A stretch of DNA of 64,000 nt from Comamonas sp. 26 (GCF_002754475.1 NZ_PEFL01000001.1:434001-498000), one strand, 5' to 3'; counted from the stretch's first letter, positions 1-11,994 are shown. Notes: generated by a model from the sequence alone, not told the origin. Made by a program: numbers and translations.

Positions 1-402
1 GAGCCGCCCGTGGGCGTGCGCGTGATCTCCAAAGAAAATGCGGCCGCCGTGCTGCACATGCTGCGCATGGCTGCAGGCCCTGGCGGTACTGGCCAGAAGG
101 CACAGGCCGAGGGCTACACCATTGGTGGCAAGTCCGGTACGGCCCGCAAACAGGTCGGTAAAAGCTATGCAGCCGGCAAGTACCGCGCCTGGTTCACCGG
201 CATCGCCCCTATCGACAAGCCTCGCATCATCGTGGCCGTGATGGTGGATGAGCCCACCGCTGGTTCTTACTACGGCGGTACCGTGGCCGGCCCTGTTTTT
301 GCCGATGTGGTGCAGCAGACGCTGCGTTTTATGGGCGTTCAGCCCGACAAGGAAGTCAAACCTCTGATCGTGGCTGCGCCGCCTGAGGAGCCTGTGCTAT
401 GA
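1..402 (+). CDS. ftsI: FtsI (PBP3) septal transpeptidase, C-terminal end, 5' truncated by window edge
   Basis: This is the last 133 codons of the septal peptidoglycan transpeptidase, open from base 1, so the gene begins before the window. FtsI cross-links new septal peptidoglycan in the periplasm. The third penicillin-binding motif is visible as KSGT in GGKSGTARK. It is followed by the WFTGIAP and IIVAVMVDEP strands and the YYGGTVAGPVF segment typical of class B PBPs. The stop overlaps the murE start in ATGA. The downstream mur/fts genes confirm that this is the dcw cluster FtsI and not another PBP. Confidence 0.93.
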   Translation, partial: EPPVGVRVISKENAAAVLHMLRMAAGPGGTGQKAQAEGYTIGGKSGTARKQVGKSYAAGKYRAWFTGIAPIDKPRIIVAVMVDEPTAGSYYGGTVAGPVFADVVQQTLRFMGVQPDKEVKPLIVAAPPEEPVL

Positions 403-1904
403 GCACTCTGATTCAAACACTGAACAACGCAGCCGAGGCGGTAGCCTGGCTGCGTACCCGCGTGCAGGGCGACCTGCAGACTGATAGCCGCAAGGTCAAG
501 GCGGGCGATGCCTTTATCGCCTGGCCGGGCGCAGCCACCGATGGCCGTGCTTATGTCGCCAAGGCGCTGGAGCTGGGCGCGGCCGCCGTGCTGGTAGAAG
601 CCGATGGTCTTGACGCCTTTGATCTGAACAGCGACAAGGTTGCCGCTCTCAAGGGTTTGAAGGCCGCCACCGGCCTGATCGCCGACGAATGGTTTGCGCA
701 CCCCAGCCGTGAATTGGACGTGCTGGCTGTGACCGGCACCAATGGCAAGACCACCACGGCCTGGTGGCTGGCGCATGCACTATCAAAAGTGAAGCTGAAT
801 GCGCGCACTGGCTGTGCGCTGGTGGGCACTTTGGGTGTTGGTGTGCCGCCGGCACTCGAATCGACGGGCATGACCACTCCCGACCCGGTGCTGCTGCAGC
901 GCGTCTTCCGCAGCTATGCCGATCAAGGCTTGGCTGCCTGCGCAATTGAGGCTTCGTCCATTGGCATCGTCGAGCATCGCCTGGACGGCAGCCAAATCCG
1001 CGTGGCTCTGTTCACCAACTTCACGCAGGATCATCTGGACTACCACGGCAGCATGGACGCCTACTGGCAGGCCAAGGCCCAGTTGTTTGACTGGCCGGGT
1101 CTGCAGGCTGCGGTGGTCAATATTGATGACGCCCATGGGGCCAAGCTATGGGCCAAGTTGCAGGCCAAGCCGCTGGATGTGTGGAGTGTCTCCATTCAAG
1201 GTCCGGCTCGTCTGCAAGCCAAGGACATTGGTCTGGGCGATGAAGGCCTGAACTTCACCGTGATGGAAGCGGGTCATAGCCTGCGCATGAATACGCGTCT
1301 GGTTGGTCAATACAACGTTTCCAATCTGCTGGGCGTGCTGGCGACCTTGCGCAGTCTGGGTCTGTCGCTGGAAGAGGCCGTGGCCGCCTGCGCCGATCTG
1401 GAACCCGTGCCTGGTCGCATGCAGCAAATTGCCAAGCACGGTCTGCCGCTGATTGCCGTGGATTACGCCCACACTCCCGACGCTCTTGAAAAAGCCTTGC
1501 GTGCGCTGCAGCCTGCGGCGCAGCAGCGTGGTGGCAAGCTCTGGTGCGTGTTTGGCTGTGGCGGCGACCGCGATAACAGCAAGCGCCCCTTGATGGGACA
1601 AGCTGCGCAGGCGAATGCCGATTGCGTGCTTGTCACCAGCGATAACCCGCGCAGCGAGCGGCCCGAAAGCATCATCGACCAGATTTTGGCCGGCATGCAG
1701 CAGGGCGAGACATTGCATGTTCAGGCTGACCGTGCGGGGGCCATTGCACATGCCATTGCACAGGCCGACGTGCGCGACGTGGTGCTGATTGCAGGCAAGG
1801 GGCATGAAGATTACCAGGAGACGAAGGGCGTTCGCCAGCCGTTCTCCGATATGGCCGAAGCGCAAAAAGCGCTGACAGTCCGCGAAGGAAAGATACGGTC
1901 ATGA
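399..1904 (+). CDS. murE: UDP-MurNAc-tripeptide synthetase (meso-DAP adding)
   Basis: MurE adds meso-diaminopimelate to UDP-MurNAc-L-Ala-D-Glu in the cytoplasm, using ATP. At 501 residues it is normal length. The Mur ligase P-loop GTNGKTTT is at about residues 113-120. The meso-DAP recognition motif DNPR is at about 415-418, which argues against a lysine-adding enzyme. The C-terminal region carries VDYAHTPDALEKAL and GCGGDRD, typical of MurE. The ATG overlaps the ftsI stop by four bases, and the gene ends in an ATGA overlap with murF, so translation is probably coupled along the cluster. Confidence 0.97.
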   Translation: MSTLIQTLNNAAEAVAWLRTRVQGDLQTDSRKVKAGDAFIAWPGAATDGRAYVAKALELGAAAVLVEADGLDAFDLNSDKVAALKGLKAATGLIADEWFAHPSRELDVLAVTGTNGKTTTAWWLAHALSKVKLNARTGCALVGTLGVGVPPALESTGMTTPDPVLLQRVFRSYADQGLAACAIEASSIGIVEHRLDGSQIRVALFTNFTQDHLDYHGSMDAYWQAKAQLFDWPGLQAAVVNIDDAHGAKLWAKLQAKPLDVWSVSIQGPARLQAKDIGLGDEGLNFTVMEAGHSLRMNTRLVGQYNVSNLLGVLATLRSLGLSLEEAVAACADLEPVPGRMQQIAKHGLPLIAVDYAHTPDALEKALRALQPAAQQRGGKLWCVFGCGGDRDNSKRPLMGQAAQANADCVLVTSDNPRSERPESIIDQILAGMQQGETLHVQADRAGAIAHAIAQADVRDVVLIAGKGHEDYQETKGVRQPFSDMAEAQKALTVREGKIRS

Positions 1905-3331
1905 TGACCCTGGCAAAAGCGCTGGAGCTGATCCAGACGCATATTCCCCAAGCCCGCCTGATCGGCGATGGCAAGATTGTGCTGGCGCGCGTGCACACCG
2001 ATACGCGCACGCTGCAAAGTGGGGATTTGTTCGTAGCCCTGAAGGGCGAGCGTTTTGACGCCCATGATTTTCTGCCGCAGGCTAAAGGCGCGGGTGCTTT
2101 GGCAGCGCTGGCCAGTCATGGTCTGGCGCAAGCGGGTCTGTCCGGCATTGAAGTGCCCGACACCTTGCTGGCGCTGGGCGCACTGGCCCGCGCATGGCGC
2201 GCACAGTTTGATCTGCCGCTGATTGCCGTGACCGGCAGCAACGGCAAGACCACCGTCACACAGATGATTGCCTCTATTCTGCGCACGCATGTGGGCGGAG
2301 TGGGTGAGGCTGCGCTGGCCACGCGTGGCAACTTCAACAACTCCATTGGCATGCCGCTGAATTTGCTGTGCATGTCGGGCGAGCACCGCATTGCCGTGCT
2401 GGAAATGGGTATGAACCATCCCGGCGAAATCGCCGAGCTGGCTGCCATTGGCCAGCCCACGGTGGCGCTGGTTAACAACGCCCAGCGTGAGCATCAGGAA
2501 TTCATGCACACGGTGGAAGCCGTGGCGCGTGAAAACGGATCGGTACTGAGCTTTTTGCCCCAGGATGGCATGGCCATCTTCCCCGCTGGTGATGAATACA
2601 CGCCGCTGTGGACGCAGCTGGCTGCAGGCCGTCCTTGCCTGATGTTTGGCGAAGCCGCCGATGGTGCGCAGGTTTTTGCCACGGATGTGGCATGGAAAAA
2701 CGGTGCCTGGAGCTTTGTGCTCAACACCCCGCAAGGCAGCGCCGCAGTGCAGCTGCATATTGCAGGTCGCCACAACGTGGGCAATGCGCTGGCCTCAGCC
2801 GCTTGCGCCCATGCCGCCGGCGTGCCGCTGGCTGCCATTGCCCAGGGTCTCTCTGGCTTTGAGCCGGTGACGGGGCGCTCGCGTGCGCTGGCTGTGCAAA
2901 TCAATGGTCAGAGCGTGACCGTGGTGGATGACACCTATAACGCCAACCCCGACTCTGTGGCGGCAGCGATTGCCGTGCTGGCCGAGCTGCCCGCACCGCG
3001 CCTGCTGGCGCTGGGTGATATGGGCGAGGTGGGCGACAACGGCCCGCAGTTCCACACTGAAGCGGGTGTGTTGGCCAAGCAGGCTGGCATTGAATATTTG
3101 TACACGCTGGGCGCACAAAGCGCATTTGCAGCTACTGCTTTTGGCAGCGGCGCTCAGCATTTTGAGAGCATGGCTGCCTTGCAACAGGCGGCATGTGAGG
3201 TCTTGCCCAGTCTGGGCAGTGTGTTGGTCAAAGGTTCACGGTTCATGAAGATGGAGCAAGTGGTGCAGGCTGTGCAAGCCTGTGCAGACAAGGAGCAGGG
3301 CAACTGCGGGGAGAAAACTGCATGCTGCTGA
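1901..3331 (+). CDS. murF: UDP-MurNAc-tripeptide--D-alanyl-D-alanine ligase
   Basis: MurF joins D-Ala-D-Ala to the UDP-MurNAc-tripeptide, completing the pentapeptide. The 476-residue protein has the Mur ligase P-loop TGSNGKTT near residues 111-118. It also has [11 protein letters not shown] and [10 protein letters not shown], which are characteristic of MurF, and [13 protein letters not shown] in the C-terminal domain. The start overlaps murE by four bases. The 3' end overlaps the mraY start by ten bases. Its substrate dipeptide comes from the ddl product further along the same cluster. Confidence 0.97.
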   Translation: MMTLAKALELIQTHIPQARLIGDGKIVLARVHTDTRTLQSGDLFVALKGERFDAHDFLPQAKGAGALAALASHGLAQAGLSGIEVPDTLLALGALARAWRAQFDLPLIAVTGSNGKTTVTQMIASILRTHVGGVGEAALATRGNFNNSIGMPLNLLCMSGEHRIAVLEMGMNHPGEIAELAAIGQPTVALVNNAQREHQEFMHTVEAVARENGSVLSFLPQDGMAIFPAGDEYTPLWTQLAAGRPCLMFGEAADGAQVFATDVAWKNGAWSFVLNTPQGSAAVQLHIAGRHNVGNALASAACAHAAGVPLAAIAQGLSGFEPVTGRSRALAVQINGQSVTVVDDTYNANPDSVAAAIAVLAELPAPRLLALGDMGEVGDNGPQFHTEAGVLAKQAGIEYLYTLGAQSAFAATAFGSGAQHFESMAALQQAACEVLPSLGSVLVKGSRFMKMEQVVQAVQACADKEQGNCGEKTACC

Positions 3332-4500
3332 TGCTCGCTCAATGGTTGCAGGGCATCTCGCCCGAATTCGGTTTCCTGCGCGTCTTTCAGTATCTGACGC
3401 TGCGCGCAGTGCTGGCCGCTGTCACGGCCTTGCTGATTGGTTTGATCGTTGGCCCCAAGGCGATTCGCATGCTGACCGCGCTCAAGATCGGTCAGCCCGT
3501 GCGTGGCTATGGCATGGAGACCCATCTGGTTAAAAGCGGCACTCCCACCATGGGTGGCGTGCTGATTTTGTTCTCTATCGCTGTCTCTACCCTGTTGTGG
3601 TTTGACCTGTCCAACCGCTTTGTCTGGATTGTGCTGCTGGTAACACTGGGCTTTGGCGCGATTGGCTGGGTGGACGACTGGCGCAAGGTCGTCAACAAAG
3701 ACCCCGAGGGCATGCGTTCGGGCGAAAAGTATTTCTGGCAGTCCGTCATCGGTCTGTTGGCTGCGCTGTATCTGGTGTTCTGCATTTCCGAGAACAACAA
3801 TGCCGAAGTCTTCGGTCTGTTCATCTCCTGGGTGCAGTCCGGCTTCTCTATGGACTTGCCGCCCAAGGCGGGCCTCATGGTGCCGTTCTTCAAGGAAGTC
3901 AGCTATCCGCTGGGCGTGCTGGGCTTTATCGTCATGACCTATCTGGTCATCGTGGGTGCCAGCAATGCGGTCAACCTGACTGACGGTCTTGATGGTCTGG
4001 CCATCATGCCGGTCATCATGGTGGGCACGGCGCTGGGCATTTTTGCCTATGTGACGGGTAACGCCACCTATGCCAAATATCTGTTGTTCCCCAGCATTCC
4101 TGGTACGGGCGAGCTGATGGTGTTCTGCGGTGCCATGGCCGGTGCCGGCCTGGCCTTCCTCTGGTTCAATGCCCATCCGGCGCAGGTCTTCATGGGCGAT
4201 GTGGGTGCGCTGGCGCTGGGCGCGGCGCTGGGAACCATTGCCGTGATCGTGCGCCAGGAAATCGTGCTGGCCATCATGGGTGGCATCTTTGTGGCCGAAG
4301 CCGTGTCCGTGATGCTGCAGGTGACGTACTTCAAATACACCAAGAAGCGCTACGGCGAAGGCCGTCGCCTCTTGAAGATGGCTCCTTTGCACCACCACTT
4401 CGAAAAGAGCGGCTGGAAGGAAACGCAGGTTGTGACCCGCTTCTGGATCATCACCATGCTGCTGTGCCTGCTGGGTCTGTCGACCCTGAAGCTGAGGTAA
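3322..4500 (+). CDS. mraY: Phospho-N-acetylmuramoyl-pentapeptide transferase (lipid I synthase)
   Basis: MraY transfers phospho-MurNAc-pentapeptide from UDP to undecaprenyl phosphate on the cytoplasmic face of the inner membrane, making lipid I. The 392-residue protein is strongly hydrophobic, consistent with the family's ten membrane helices. Visible family motifs are [36 protein letters not shown] and the histidine-rich HHHFEKSGW near the C-terminus. The ATG lies inside the end of murF. MurD follows five bases after the stop. Confidence 0.97.
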   Translation: MLLMLAQWLQGISPEFGFLRVFQYLTLRAVLAAVTALLIGLIVGPKAIRMLTALKIGQPVRGYGMETHLVKSGTPTMGGVLILFSIAVSTLLWFDLSNRFVWIVLLVTLGFGAIGWVDDWRKVVNKDPEGMRSGEKYFWQSVIGLLAALYLVFCISENNNAEVFGLFISWVQSGFSMDLPPKAGLMVPFFKEVSYPLGVLGFIVMTYLVIVGASNAVNLTDGLDGLAIMPVIMVGTALGIFAYVTGNATYAKYLLFPSIPGTGELMVFCGAMAGAGLAFLWFNAHPAQVFMGDVGALALGAALGTIAVIVRQEIVLAIMGGIFVAEAVSVMLQVTYFKYTKKRYGEGRRLLKMAPLHHHFEKSGWKETQVVTRFWIITMLLCLLGLSTLKLR

Positions 4501-4505
4501 TCGCC

Positions 4506-6440
4506 ATGCAGGACGAAGACCTCAAGCACGACGATCAGGCTCTGATGCAGGAGTTGGAAGATGCTATGCAAATCCAAGCACCTGACGCTCATCTGCAAGC
4601 GACTTCAGAGGCAATTGCCGCTGAAGTGAATGAATTTGAAGCGGTAGCTGCTACTGAAGTTGAAGCAGTGCAGGTGGCACCAGCCGTCGCTGAAGGTCTG
4701 CGCTCGGCGGTGGATGCCGAGCCCATTCCTGATATCTCCACCTTGACGGCCGCCAGAGATGCGGCCGCCTTTGTGGCGCAAATTTTTGCCGACCCCAGCA
4801 TCTCCGATGCCGCAGACGGCGAAGTCACGCAGGCCCAAGAGGAGCCAGAAGTGGCTGAAGCTGAAGTGGTGGATTTGCCGCCCGTGCCTGCGCTGTGGCC
4901 CCGAGGCGCAGCCCAGCATCTGCAGGGCCAGCGTGTACTGATTCTGGGTTTGGGAATTTCGGGCATCGCCATGGCGCGCTGGTGTGCGCGCGCCGGTGCC
5001 GATGTCACTGTGGCCGATACGCGCGAGACGCCACCCTTCCTGCCTGCCCTGCAGGCTGAGTTACCTGGCGTGCGCTTTGTCTCTGGTGAATTCACTGCGG
5101 CTCTGGTCGATGGCCAGAGTCTGAGTTCCGTTTACCGTTCACCGGGCTTGAGTCCTGCAAGTGTCGCCTCCGTTTTTAACGCCGCGCGCAGTATTGGCCT
5201 GCCCACGGGCGGTGAGCTGGATCTGTTCGCTTTCGCCCTCAAAGGTCTGCGCGAAGCCCATGGCTACGCGCCCAAGGTGCTGGGCATCACAGGCACCAAT
5301 GGCAAGACCACGGTCACCTCGCTGACCGGGCAACTGCTGGAAAACGCCGGTTTGTCTGTGGGTGTGGCTGGCAATATCGGCCCGACTCTTCTTGATACGC
5401 TGTCCCAGCGCATTGACGCCGAGACCCTGCCGCAGGCCTGGGTGCTGGAGCTGTCCAGCTTCCAGCTCGACGACTTGAACGTGGGAGACAAGGGCTTTGC
5501 GCCCACGGCGGCCACGGTGCTCAATATCACACAAGACCATCTGGACTGGCATGGTGGCATGCCAGCCTATGCGGCAGCCAAGGCCCATGTCTTTGGCGAG
5601 CAGGGCCTGATGGTGCTGAATCGCGAAGACCCTGTGGTCATGGCCATGCTGCCTGCCGCAGTGCCGGTTCCTGGCAAGCGCGGCAAGACCTTTCAGCGTG
5701 CTTATGTCACCTTTGGTGGAGACATGCCGCGCCGCCCCGGCGACTTTGGTCTGGAAACAGTCAACGGCATGACCTGGCTGGTGCGCGCCCATGAGGCCGA
5801 CGAAACCAGCAAGGGCAAGCACGCCGATGACCTGCACATTACCCGCCTGATGCCGGCCGATGCTCTGCGCATTCGTGGTCGTCACAACGCCATCAATGCC
5901 CTGTCAGCACTGGCGCTGGCAACGGGCGCGGGCTGCAATCTGGCTCCGCTGCTCTACGGCCTGCGTGAATATCGTGGTGAGCCGCACCGCGTGCAACCCA
6001 TTGGCCGCGTGAGCGATGTCGAATACTTTGACGACAGCAAGGGCACGAACGTGGGTGCCACCGTGGCTGCTCTCATGGGTCTGGGTCCTGATCACCGCAT
6101 CGTGGTGATTCTGGGAGGTCTGGGCAAGGGCCAGGATTTTGCGCCGCTGGCTGCACCGGTCTCGCGCTATGTGCGCGCTGCGGTGCTGATTGGTCAGGAT
6201 GCGCCTCTCATCCGTGAAGCCCTGGCCGACTGCGGCGTGACGCTGGTTGATGCGACCACCATGCAGGATGCCGTGCTGCATGCCGCCCGTCTGGCCCATG
6301 CCAATGATGCCGTGCTGCTCTCGCCCGCCTGCGCAAGCATGGACATGTTCAAAGACTACGCGGACCGCGCCCACCAGTTTGTGGAAGCGGTACGTGAGCT
6401 GGCGCTGGACACAGGCCAGCAACTGGAGGACGGTGCATGA
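4506..6440 (+). CDS. murD: UDP-MurNAc-L-alanine--D-glutamate ligase with long acidic N-terminal extension
   Basis: MurD adds D-glutamate to UDP-MurNAc-L-Ala. The catalytic core starts near residue 138 ([16 protein letters not shown]) and has [10 protein letters not shown] at about 263, the QDHLDWHGG segment, and a C-terminal [11 protein letters not shown]. The ATG at 4506, five bases after the mraY stop, gives 644 residues against about 440-500 for most MurD. The extra N-terminal region of about 137 residues is rich in Glu, Ala and Val, low in hydrophobic blocks and looks disordered. A start inside mraY at 4464 is also open but less likely. A short start near 4900 would give a normal MurD, but I see no obvious start there. 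The 3' end overlaps ftsW in ATGA. Confidence 0.93.
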   Translation: MQDEDLKHDDQALMQELEDAMQIQAPDAHLQATSEAIAAEVNEFEAVAATEVEAVQVAPAVAEGLRSAVDAEPIPDISTLTAARDAAAFVAQIFADPSISDAADGEVTQAQEEPEVAEAEVVDLPPVPALWPRGAAQHLQGQRVLILGLGISGIAMARWCARAGADVTVADTRETPPFLPALQAELPGVRFVSGEFTAALVDGQSLSSVYRSPGLSPASVASVFNAARSIGLPTGGELDLFAFALKGLREAHGYAPKVLGITGTNGKTTVTSLTGQLLENAGLSVGVAGNIGPTLLDTLSQRIDAETLPQAWVLELSSFQLDDLNVGDKGFAPTAATVLNITQDHLDWHGGMPAYAAAKAHVFGEQGLMVLNREDPVVMAMLPAAVPVPGKRGKTFQRAYVTFGGDMPRRPGDFGLETVNGMTWLVRAHEADETSKGKHADDLHITRLMPADALRIRGRHNAINALSALALATGAGCNLAPLLYGLREYRGEPHRVQPIGRVSDVEYFDDSKGTNVGATVAALMGLGPDHRIVVILGGLGKGQDFAPLAAPVSRYVRAAVLIGQDAPLIREALADCGVTLVDATTMQDAVLHAARLAHANDAVLLSPACASMDMFKDYADRAHQFVEAVRELALDTGQQLEDGA

Positions 6441-7708
6441 CTGCCGCCTTCCTGACCAGCCTCTCCGGCCTCATGCGCTCGTGGTTTCGCAGCGCTGAGG
6501 ACAAACCCATTGACGTACTTCCCGTGCGCGTGGGCGGGCCGTTGTATGACCGTCCCACTCGCACGCCGGCCAGTGTGCTGGGTCTTGATCAGGCATTGAT
6601 CTGGGTTGTCATCGCCTTGCTGTCCTGGAGTCTGGTCATGGTCTATTCGGCATCGATTGCGATGCCGGATAACCCGCGATTCGGCAAGATTCAGCCCTAT
6701 CACTTCCTGCTGCGCCATACCATGTCTATCGGCATGGCATTCGTGGGCGCTCTGCTGGCCTTCCAGGTTCCCATGAATGTCTGGGAGAAGGTGGCGCGCA
6801 AGCTGTTTGTTGTTTCCATTCTGTTGCTGGTTGCGGTGCTGATTCCGCACGTGGGCACCGTGGTCAACGGCGCGCGGCGCTGGCTGTCACTGGGCATCAT
6901 GAACTTCCAGCCTTCTGAGCTGGCCAAGTTCTCCATCTTGATCTATGCCGCCGACTACATGGTGCGCAAGATGGAAGTCAAAGAGCGCTTCTTCCGCGCC
7001 GTGCTGCCCATGGGGCTGGCCGTGGTGGTGGTGGGTGTGCTGTTGCTGGCCGAGCCTGATATGGGCGCTTTCATGGTGATCGTCGTGATCTCCATGGGCA
7101 TTCTGTTTCTGGGCGGCGTGAATGCGCGCATGTTTTTCATCATCGCGCTGCTGGTGGTCGCTGCGTTCGCCATGATTATTGCGACCTCGGAATGGCGCCG
7201 TGAACGTATTTTTGCCTACCTCGATCCATGGGATGAGAAGCACGCACTGGGCAAGGGCTACCAGCTCTCGCACGCGCTGATTGCCATTGGCCGCGGTGAA
7301 ATCTTTGGTGTCGGTTTGGGCCGCAGCGTGGAAAAGCTGCACTGGTTGCCCGAAGCGCATACCGACTTCTTGCTGGCCGTGATTGGTGAAGAGTTCGGTC
7401 TGATTGGCCTGCTGGTGATTGCCGCCGTCTTCTTCTGGCTGACCCGTCGCATCATGCTGATCGGCCGTCAGGCCATCGCCCTTGACCGTGTGTTTGCCGG
7501 GCTGGTGGCTGAGGGCGTGGCGATCTGGATGGGCTTTCAGGCCTTTATCAACATGGGTGTGAATTTGGGCGCGCTGCCAACCAAAGGCCTGACTCTTCCG
7601 TTAATGAGTTTTGGCGGTTCAGCCATTTTGATGAATTTGATTGCGATAGCTGTTGTGCTCAGAGTTGATTACGAAAACAAGCTGCTGATGAAGGGAGGCC
7701 ACGCATGA
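6437..7708 (+). CDS. ftsW: Septal peptidoglycan polymerase FtsW (SEDS family)
   Basis: FtsW is the SEDS-family glycosyltransferase that polymerises lipid II at the division site with FtsI. The 423-residue protein has a cytoplasmic N-terminal tail of about 50 residues and then about ten membrane helices. SEDS signatures include [54 protein letters not shown] and the C-terminal [15 protein letters not shown]. It overlaps murD and murG by four bases each. Position between murD and murG separates it from the rod-elongation paralogue at 22730. Confidence 0.96.
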   Translation: MTAAFLTSLSGLMRSWFRSAEDKPIDVLPVRVGGPLYDRPTRTPASVLGLDQALIWVVIALLSWSLVMVYSASIAMPDNPRFGKIQPYHFLLRHTMSIGMAFVGALLAFQVPMNVWEKVARKLFVVSILLLVAVLIPHVGTVVNGARRWLSLGIMNFQPSELAKFSILIYAADYMVRKMEVKERFFRAVLPMGLAVVVVGVLLLAEPDMGAFMVIVVISMGILFLGGVNARMFFIIALLVVAAFAMIIATSEWRRERIFAYLDPWDEKHALGKGYQLSHALIAIGRGEIFGVGLGRSVEKLHWLPEAHTDFLLAVIGEEFGLIGLLVIAAVFFWLTRRIMLIGRQAIALDRVFAGLVAEGVAIWMGFQAFINMGVNLGALPTKGLTLPLMSFGGSAILMNLIAIAVVLRVDYENKLLMKGGHA

Positions 7709-8790
7709 GCCTCCCGGTCTCAAAAAACAAGCAACGCACTGCGCTGGTCATGGCGGGCGGCACGGGCGGCCATATCTTCCCTGGTCTGGCGGTGGCGCAA
7801 GAGTTGCGTGCGCGCGGCTGGAATGTGCACTGGCTGGGCGCACCCGGCTCCATGGAGTCGCGCATCGTGCCGCCGCAAGGCTTTGCACTGGAGTTGATTG
7901 AGTTTGGCGGCGTGCGCGGTAAGGGCATCAAGACCCTGCTGCAACTGCCATTCAAGCTGCTCAAGGCTTTCTCTCAAGCGCGTGGCGTGATCCAGCGCGT
8001 GCAGCCCGATGTGGTCATCGGCCTTGGTGGCTACCTCACCGTACCCGGTGGCCTGATGGCCGCCATGTCTGGCGTGCCTGTGGTGCTGCATGAGCAGAAC
8101 TCTGTGGCCGGCATGGCCAACAAGGTCGTGGCCATGGTTGCCAAGCGCGTGTTCACTGCTTTCCCCAAGGTGTTTGCCAAGGGCGAGTGGGTTGGCAACC
8201 CGCTGCGTCAGCCTTTTCTGGAGCAGGGCGCACCCGCCCAGCGCTTTGCAGGCCGCACTGGCACGCTCAAGCTGCTGATCGTGGGTGGCAGTCTGGGCGC
8301 GAAGGCGCTGAACGAAATCGTACCCAAGGCGCTGGCCCTGATTTCTGCCGACCAGCGCCCTCGGGTGACGCACCAGAGTGGCGCGGCGCAGATTGACGCA
8401 CTGCGTGCCAACTATCAGGCGGCTGGTGTGCAGGCCGAGCTGACCCCCTTTATTGATGACACGGCCAAAGCCTTTGCTGAGGCGGATGTCATCGTCTGCC
8501 GCGCCGGTGCCAGCACCGTGACCGAGATAGCCGCCGTGGGCGCAGCAGCGGTTTATGTGCCCTTCCCGGCAGCGGTGGATGACCACCAGACAAGCAATGC
8601 CCGTTTTCTGGTTGATGCCGGAGCTGGATGGTTGATGCCACAAAGTACTCTGAGCCCCCACGGGTTGGCTGAAATGCTACAAAATATGCAGCGCGCTACG
8701 CTGTTGGAGCGCGCTGAACTCGCGAAGAAAATGCAAAAGATTGATGCCACTGAAAAGGTGGTCGCCGCTTGTGAGGAATTGGCCGCATGA
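7705..8790 (+). CDS. murG: Lipid II synthase, UDP-GlcNAc transferase MurG
   Basis: MurG attaches GlcNAc to lipid I at the inner face of the cytoplasmic membrane, giving lipid II. The 361-residue protein has the N-terminal [13 protein letters not shown] loop (about residues 18-30), [23 protein letters not shown], and the acceptor/donor region [10 protein letters not shown] with [10 protein letters not shown]. These are diagnostic of MurG. It overlaps ftsW and murC by four bases each. Confidence 0.97.
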   Translation: MSLPVSKNKQRTALVMAGGTGGHIFPGLAVAQELRARGWNVHWLGAPGSMESRIVPPQGFALELIEFGGVRGKGIKTLLQLPFKLLKAFSQARGVIQRVQPDVVIGLGGYLTVPGGLMAAMSGVPVVLHEQNSVAGMANKVVAMVAKRVFTAFPKVFAKGEWVGNPLRQPFLEQGAPAQRFAGRTGTLKLLIVGGSLGAKALNEIVPKALALISADQRPRVTHQSGAAQIDALRANYQAAGVQAELTPFIDDTAKAFAEADVIVCRAGASTVTEIAAVGAAAVYVPFPAAVDDHQTSNARFLVDAGAGWLMPQSTLSPHGLAEMLQNMQRATLLERAELAKKMQKIDATEKVVAACEELAA

Positions 8791-10223
8791 AACACGCCAT
8801 TCAACACATTCACTTTGTCGGTATTGGTGGCTCCGGCATGAGCGGAATTGCAGAGGTTCTGCATAACCTGGGTTACGTTATTTCGGGCTCCGACCTGGCT
8901 GATAGCGCCACGCTGCGTCGCCTGTCGGGTCTTGGCATCAAGACCTTTGTGGGTCATGCAGCCGAGAATATTTCGGGTGCCGATGCCGTGGTCACATCGA
9001 CCGCTGTGCAGGGTGACAACCCCGAAGTCGTGGCCGCCCGCGAGAAAAAAATCCCTGTCGTGCCCCGCGCGCTGATGCTGGCTGAGCTCATGCGCTTCAA
9101 GCAAGGTATCGCCATTGCTGGCGCGCACGGCAAGACCACGACTACCAGCCTGGTGACCAGCGTGCTGGCCGAAGCCGGTCTGGACCCCACATTTGTGATC
9201 GGCGGCAAGCTCAATAGCGCTGGCGCCAATGCCAAGCTGGGCCATGGCGACTACATCGTGGTCGAGGCCGATGAGTCTGATGCATCCTTCCTGAACCTGC
9301 TGCCCGTGATGGCTGTCGTCACCAATATTGACGCCGACCATATGGAAACTTACGGCCATGACTTTGGCCGTCTGAAGCAGGCGTTTGTTGATTTTCTGCA
9401 CCGCATGCCGTTCTATGGCCGTGCCATCCTGTGCCTGGATAGCCCTGCGGTGCGCGAAATTTTGCCCAAGCTGGCCCGCCCGGTGACGACTTACGGCTTT
9501 GCCGAAGACGCTCAGGTGCGCGCCATCAATGTGCGAGCCGAAGCCGGTCGCATGTGCTTTACGGTCAAGCGCTGCCTGGGTGAGCAAACCTACCCCGATC
9601 TGGATGTGGTGCTGAGCCTGCCCGGCGAGCACAACGTTTTGAATGCGCTGTCTGCTGTGGTCGTGGCCATGGAGCTGGAGATTTCCGACGAGGCACTGCT
9701 GCGTGCACTCGAAGGCTTCAAGGGCGTGGGCCGTCGCTTCCAACGCTACGGCGATCTGCCTGCCAGCAATGGTGGCGTGTTCACCGTCATTGACGACTAT
9801 GGTCATCACCCCGTTGAAATGGCGGCCACGCTGGCTGCTGCGCGCGGTGCCTTCCCTGGCCAGCGACTGGTGCTGGCCTTCCAGCCCCACCGCTACAGCC
9901 GCACGCGTGACTGCTTTGAGGACTTTGTGAAGGTCATCGGCAACGCTGATTCCGTGCTGCTGGCCGAGGTCTATGCCGCTGGCGAGGCGCCTATCGTAGC
10001 GGCGGATGGCCGCTCTCTGGCCCGCGCACTGCGCGTGGCTGGCAAGGTCGAGCCTATTTTTGTGGAAGACATTGCCGATATGCCGGTGGCCATTGCGGCC
10101 AACGCGCAAGGCGGCGATGTATTGCTGTGCATGGGTGCTGGGTCTATCGGTGCCGTCCCTGGGAAACTGGTTGAAATGCTTCAAAAACAAGAGCTGGCTG
10201 CGCCCGCTGGGAGCGCGCAATGA
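8787..10223 (+). CDS. murC: UDP-N-acetylmuramate--L-alanine ligase
   Basis: MurC performs the first amino-acid addition, joining L-Ala to UDP-MurNAc. The 478-residue protein starts with [17 protein letters not shown] (nucleotide-sugar binding) and has the P-loop [10 protein letters not shown] near residue 112. [20 protein letters not shown] and DDYGHHPVE follow. It overlaps murG and ddl by four bases. A related recycling ligase, Mpl, is encoded at 28734. The N-terminal motif and cluster position identify this copy as MurC. Confidence 0.97.
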   Translation: MKHAIQHIHFVGIGGSGMSGIAEVLHNLGYVISGSDLADSATLRRLSGLGIKTFVGHAAENISGADAVVTSTAVQGDNPEVVAAREKKIPVVPRALMLAELMRFKQGIAIAGAHGKTTTTSLVTSVLAEAGLDPTFVIGGKLNSAGANAKLGHGDYIVVEADESDASFLNLLPVMAVVTNIDADHMETYGHDFGRLKQAFVDFLHRMPFYGRAILCLDSPAVREILPKLARPVTTYGFAEDAQVRAINVRAEAGRMCFTVKRCLGEQTYPDLDVVLSLPGEHNVLNALSAVVVAMELEISDEALLRALEGFKGVGRRFQRYGDLPASNGGVFTVIDDYGHHPVEMAATLAAARGAFPGQRLVLAFQPHRYSRTRDCFEDFVKVIGNADSVLLAEVYAAGEAPIVAADGRSLARALRVAGKVEPIFVEDIADMPVAIAANAQGGDVLLCMGAGSIGAVPGKLVEMLQKQELAAPAGSAQ

Positions 10224-11191
10224 GCACATTTGGCACAAACATTGATGTGAAAGCACTGGGCAAGGTTGCCGTGCTGATGGGCGGTCGCTCGTCCGAGCGT
10301 GAGGTCTCGCTGATGTCGGGCTCTGGTGTGCTGGCCGCGCTGCAGTCCAAGGGTGTGGATGCTCACAAGTTTGATCCGGCAGAGCAGACGCTGGACCAGC
10401 TCAAGGTGCAAGGCTTCGACCGCTGCTTTATCGCGCTGCATGGCCGCTTTGGTGAAGACGGCACGGTGCAGGGCGCGCTGGAGTTGCTGGGCATTCCTTA
10501 CACCGGCTCGGGCGTGATGGCTTCGAGCATTGCCATGGACAAGGTCATGACCAAGCGCATCTGGCGCTTTGAAGGCCTGCCCACGCCGGACTGGCGCATG
10601 GTGGCATCGGCCAATGAAACCCGCGCTGCGTTTGAAGCGCTGGGCGCGCCCATGATCGTCAAGCCCGCACGTGATGGCTCCAGCATCGGCCTGACCAAGG
10701 TGATGAATGCTGACGAATGTGCCAAAGCCTATGCGCTGGCTGCACAGTACGACGCAGAAGTGCTGTGCGAGGAATTCATCACGGGTGATGAAACTACCTG
10801 CCCCGTGCTTGGCACTGGTGCCAAGGCTGGCGCGCTTCCCGTGATTCGCATCGTGGCGCCCGAAGGCAACTACGACTATCAGAACAAGTACTTCACCGAC
10901 ACCACGCAGTACCACTGCCCCAGCGGTCTGCCGACAGATGAAGAGATAGAGATCCAGCGCATTGTGGAAAAAGCCTTCCGCACGCTGGGCTGCCGTGGCT
11001 GGGCACGTGCCGACATCATGATTCGCGGCAGTGACCGCAAGCCTTTCTTGCTGGAGATCAATACATCGCCGGGCATGACAGGGCATTCTCTCGTCCCCAT
11101 GGCTGCGCGTGCCTCCGGTGTGAGTTATGAAAACCTGTGCCTGGGCATTCTGGCCATGAGCGCACTGGATGGAGACGCGGAGAAGCCATGA
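10220..11191 (+). CDS. ddlB: D-alanine--D-alanine ligase (DdlB type)
   Basis: Ddl condenses two D-alanines to supply MurF. The 323-residue ATP-grasp enzyme has [14 protein letters not shown] near the N-terminus, [26 protein letters not shown] (ATP binding), and the metal-binding end [16 protein letters not shown]. The [10 protein letters not shown] omega-loop region with tyrosine is as in DdlB. It is joined by ATGA overlaps to murC and ftsQ. Confidence 0.96.
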   Translation: MSTFGTNIDVKALGKVAVLMGGRSSEREVSLMSGSGVLAALQSKGVDAHKFDPAEQTLDQLKVQGFDRCFIALHGRFGEDGTVQGALELLGIPYTGSGVMASSIAMDKVMTKRIWRFEGLPTPDWRMVASANETRAAFEALGAPMIVKPARDGSSIGLTKVMNADECAKAYALAAQYDAEVLCEEFITGDETTCPVLGTGAKAGALPVIRIVAPEGNYDYQNKYFTDTTQYHCPSGLPTDEEIEIQRIVEKAFRTLGCRGWARADIMIRGSDRKPFLLEINTSPGMTGHSLVPMAARASGVSYENLCLGILAMSALDGDAEKP

Positions 11192-11994
11192 ACCGCAGCC
11201 AGCCCACATCTGTCGTCCCGTTCGACGTCAAGCTCATGAACATCACCGCAACGGTCATGTTCATGGGTTGCTTGGCCGCGTGCGTGATGACCGTGGGGTG
11301 GTGGTTGATGCGAACTCCGGCCTTCAATATTGGCCGCATCGTGGTGGAAGGTGAGTTGGTGCACAACAACGCAGTGACGCTGCGCGCCAATGTGGCGCCC
11401 GTGCTCAAAGGCAACTTCTTTACCGTGGACCTGAAGGCGGCTCAGCATGCCTTCGAGCAAGTGCCCTGGGTTCAGGAAGCGCAGGTGCGCCGCGAATATC
11501 CGAACGGTCTGCGCGTGTCTCTGAAAGAGCATGTGGCGGAGGCTTTCTGGGGTCCCGAGACCAGCACCGGTCTGGTCAATAAGGCTGGTGAAGTGTTTGA
11601 AGCCAACCTGGGTGAGCTGGACCGCGAAGGTTTGCCGCGCCTGCAAGGGCCTGAAGGTTCGGCCCCGCGCGTGCTGCAGATGTACCACTCGCTGGCTCCT
11701 GCCCTGAAGCCTCTGCACGTGGGGCTGGACAGCCTAACGCTGAATGCACGTGGCAGCTGGGATGCTGTGCTGGACAACGATGCTCAGATTGAACTGGGTG
11801 GTGGCACGACAGAAGACGTGCTGCTGCGCGTGCAGCGCCTGGTGCGCACACTGCCTCAGATCACCTCTCAATACCAGCGCTCGGCTGCGGATCTTGCATC
11901 CGCTGATTTGCGCTACGAAGACGGCTATGCCTTGCGACTCAAGGGCGTAACCACTGGATCCTCAGCGCCGGCATCTGCCAGGCCCAGACGATGA
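11188..11994 (+). CDS. ftsQ: Cell division protein FtsQ
   Basis: FtsQ is a bitopic inner-membrane divisome protein that bridges FtsA/FtsK and FtsLB/FtsWI. The 268-residue protein has a short cytoplasmic tail and one membrane helix around residues 14-38. A POTRA domain begins at [10 protein letters not shown], and the FtsQ beta domain follows. I chose the ATG at 11188 because it overlaps the ddl stop as ATGA, matching the rest of the cluster. An in-frame start at 11137 would lie inside ddl. The stop at 11992-11994 overlaps a 24-codon ORF leading into ftsA. Confidence 0.94.
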   Translation: MNRSQPTSVVPFDVKLMNITATVMFMGCLAACVMTVGWWLMRTPAFNIGRIVVEGELVHNNAVTLRANVAPVLKGNFFTVDLKAAQHAFEQVPWVQEAQVRREYPNGLRVSLKEHVAEAFWGPETSTGLVNKAGEVFEANLGELDREGLPRLQGPEGSAPRVLQMYHSLAPALKPLHVGLDSLTLNARGSWDAVLDNDAQIELGGGTTEDVLLRVQRLVRTLPQITSQYQRSAADLASADLRYEDGYALRLKGVTTGSSAPASARPRR

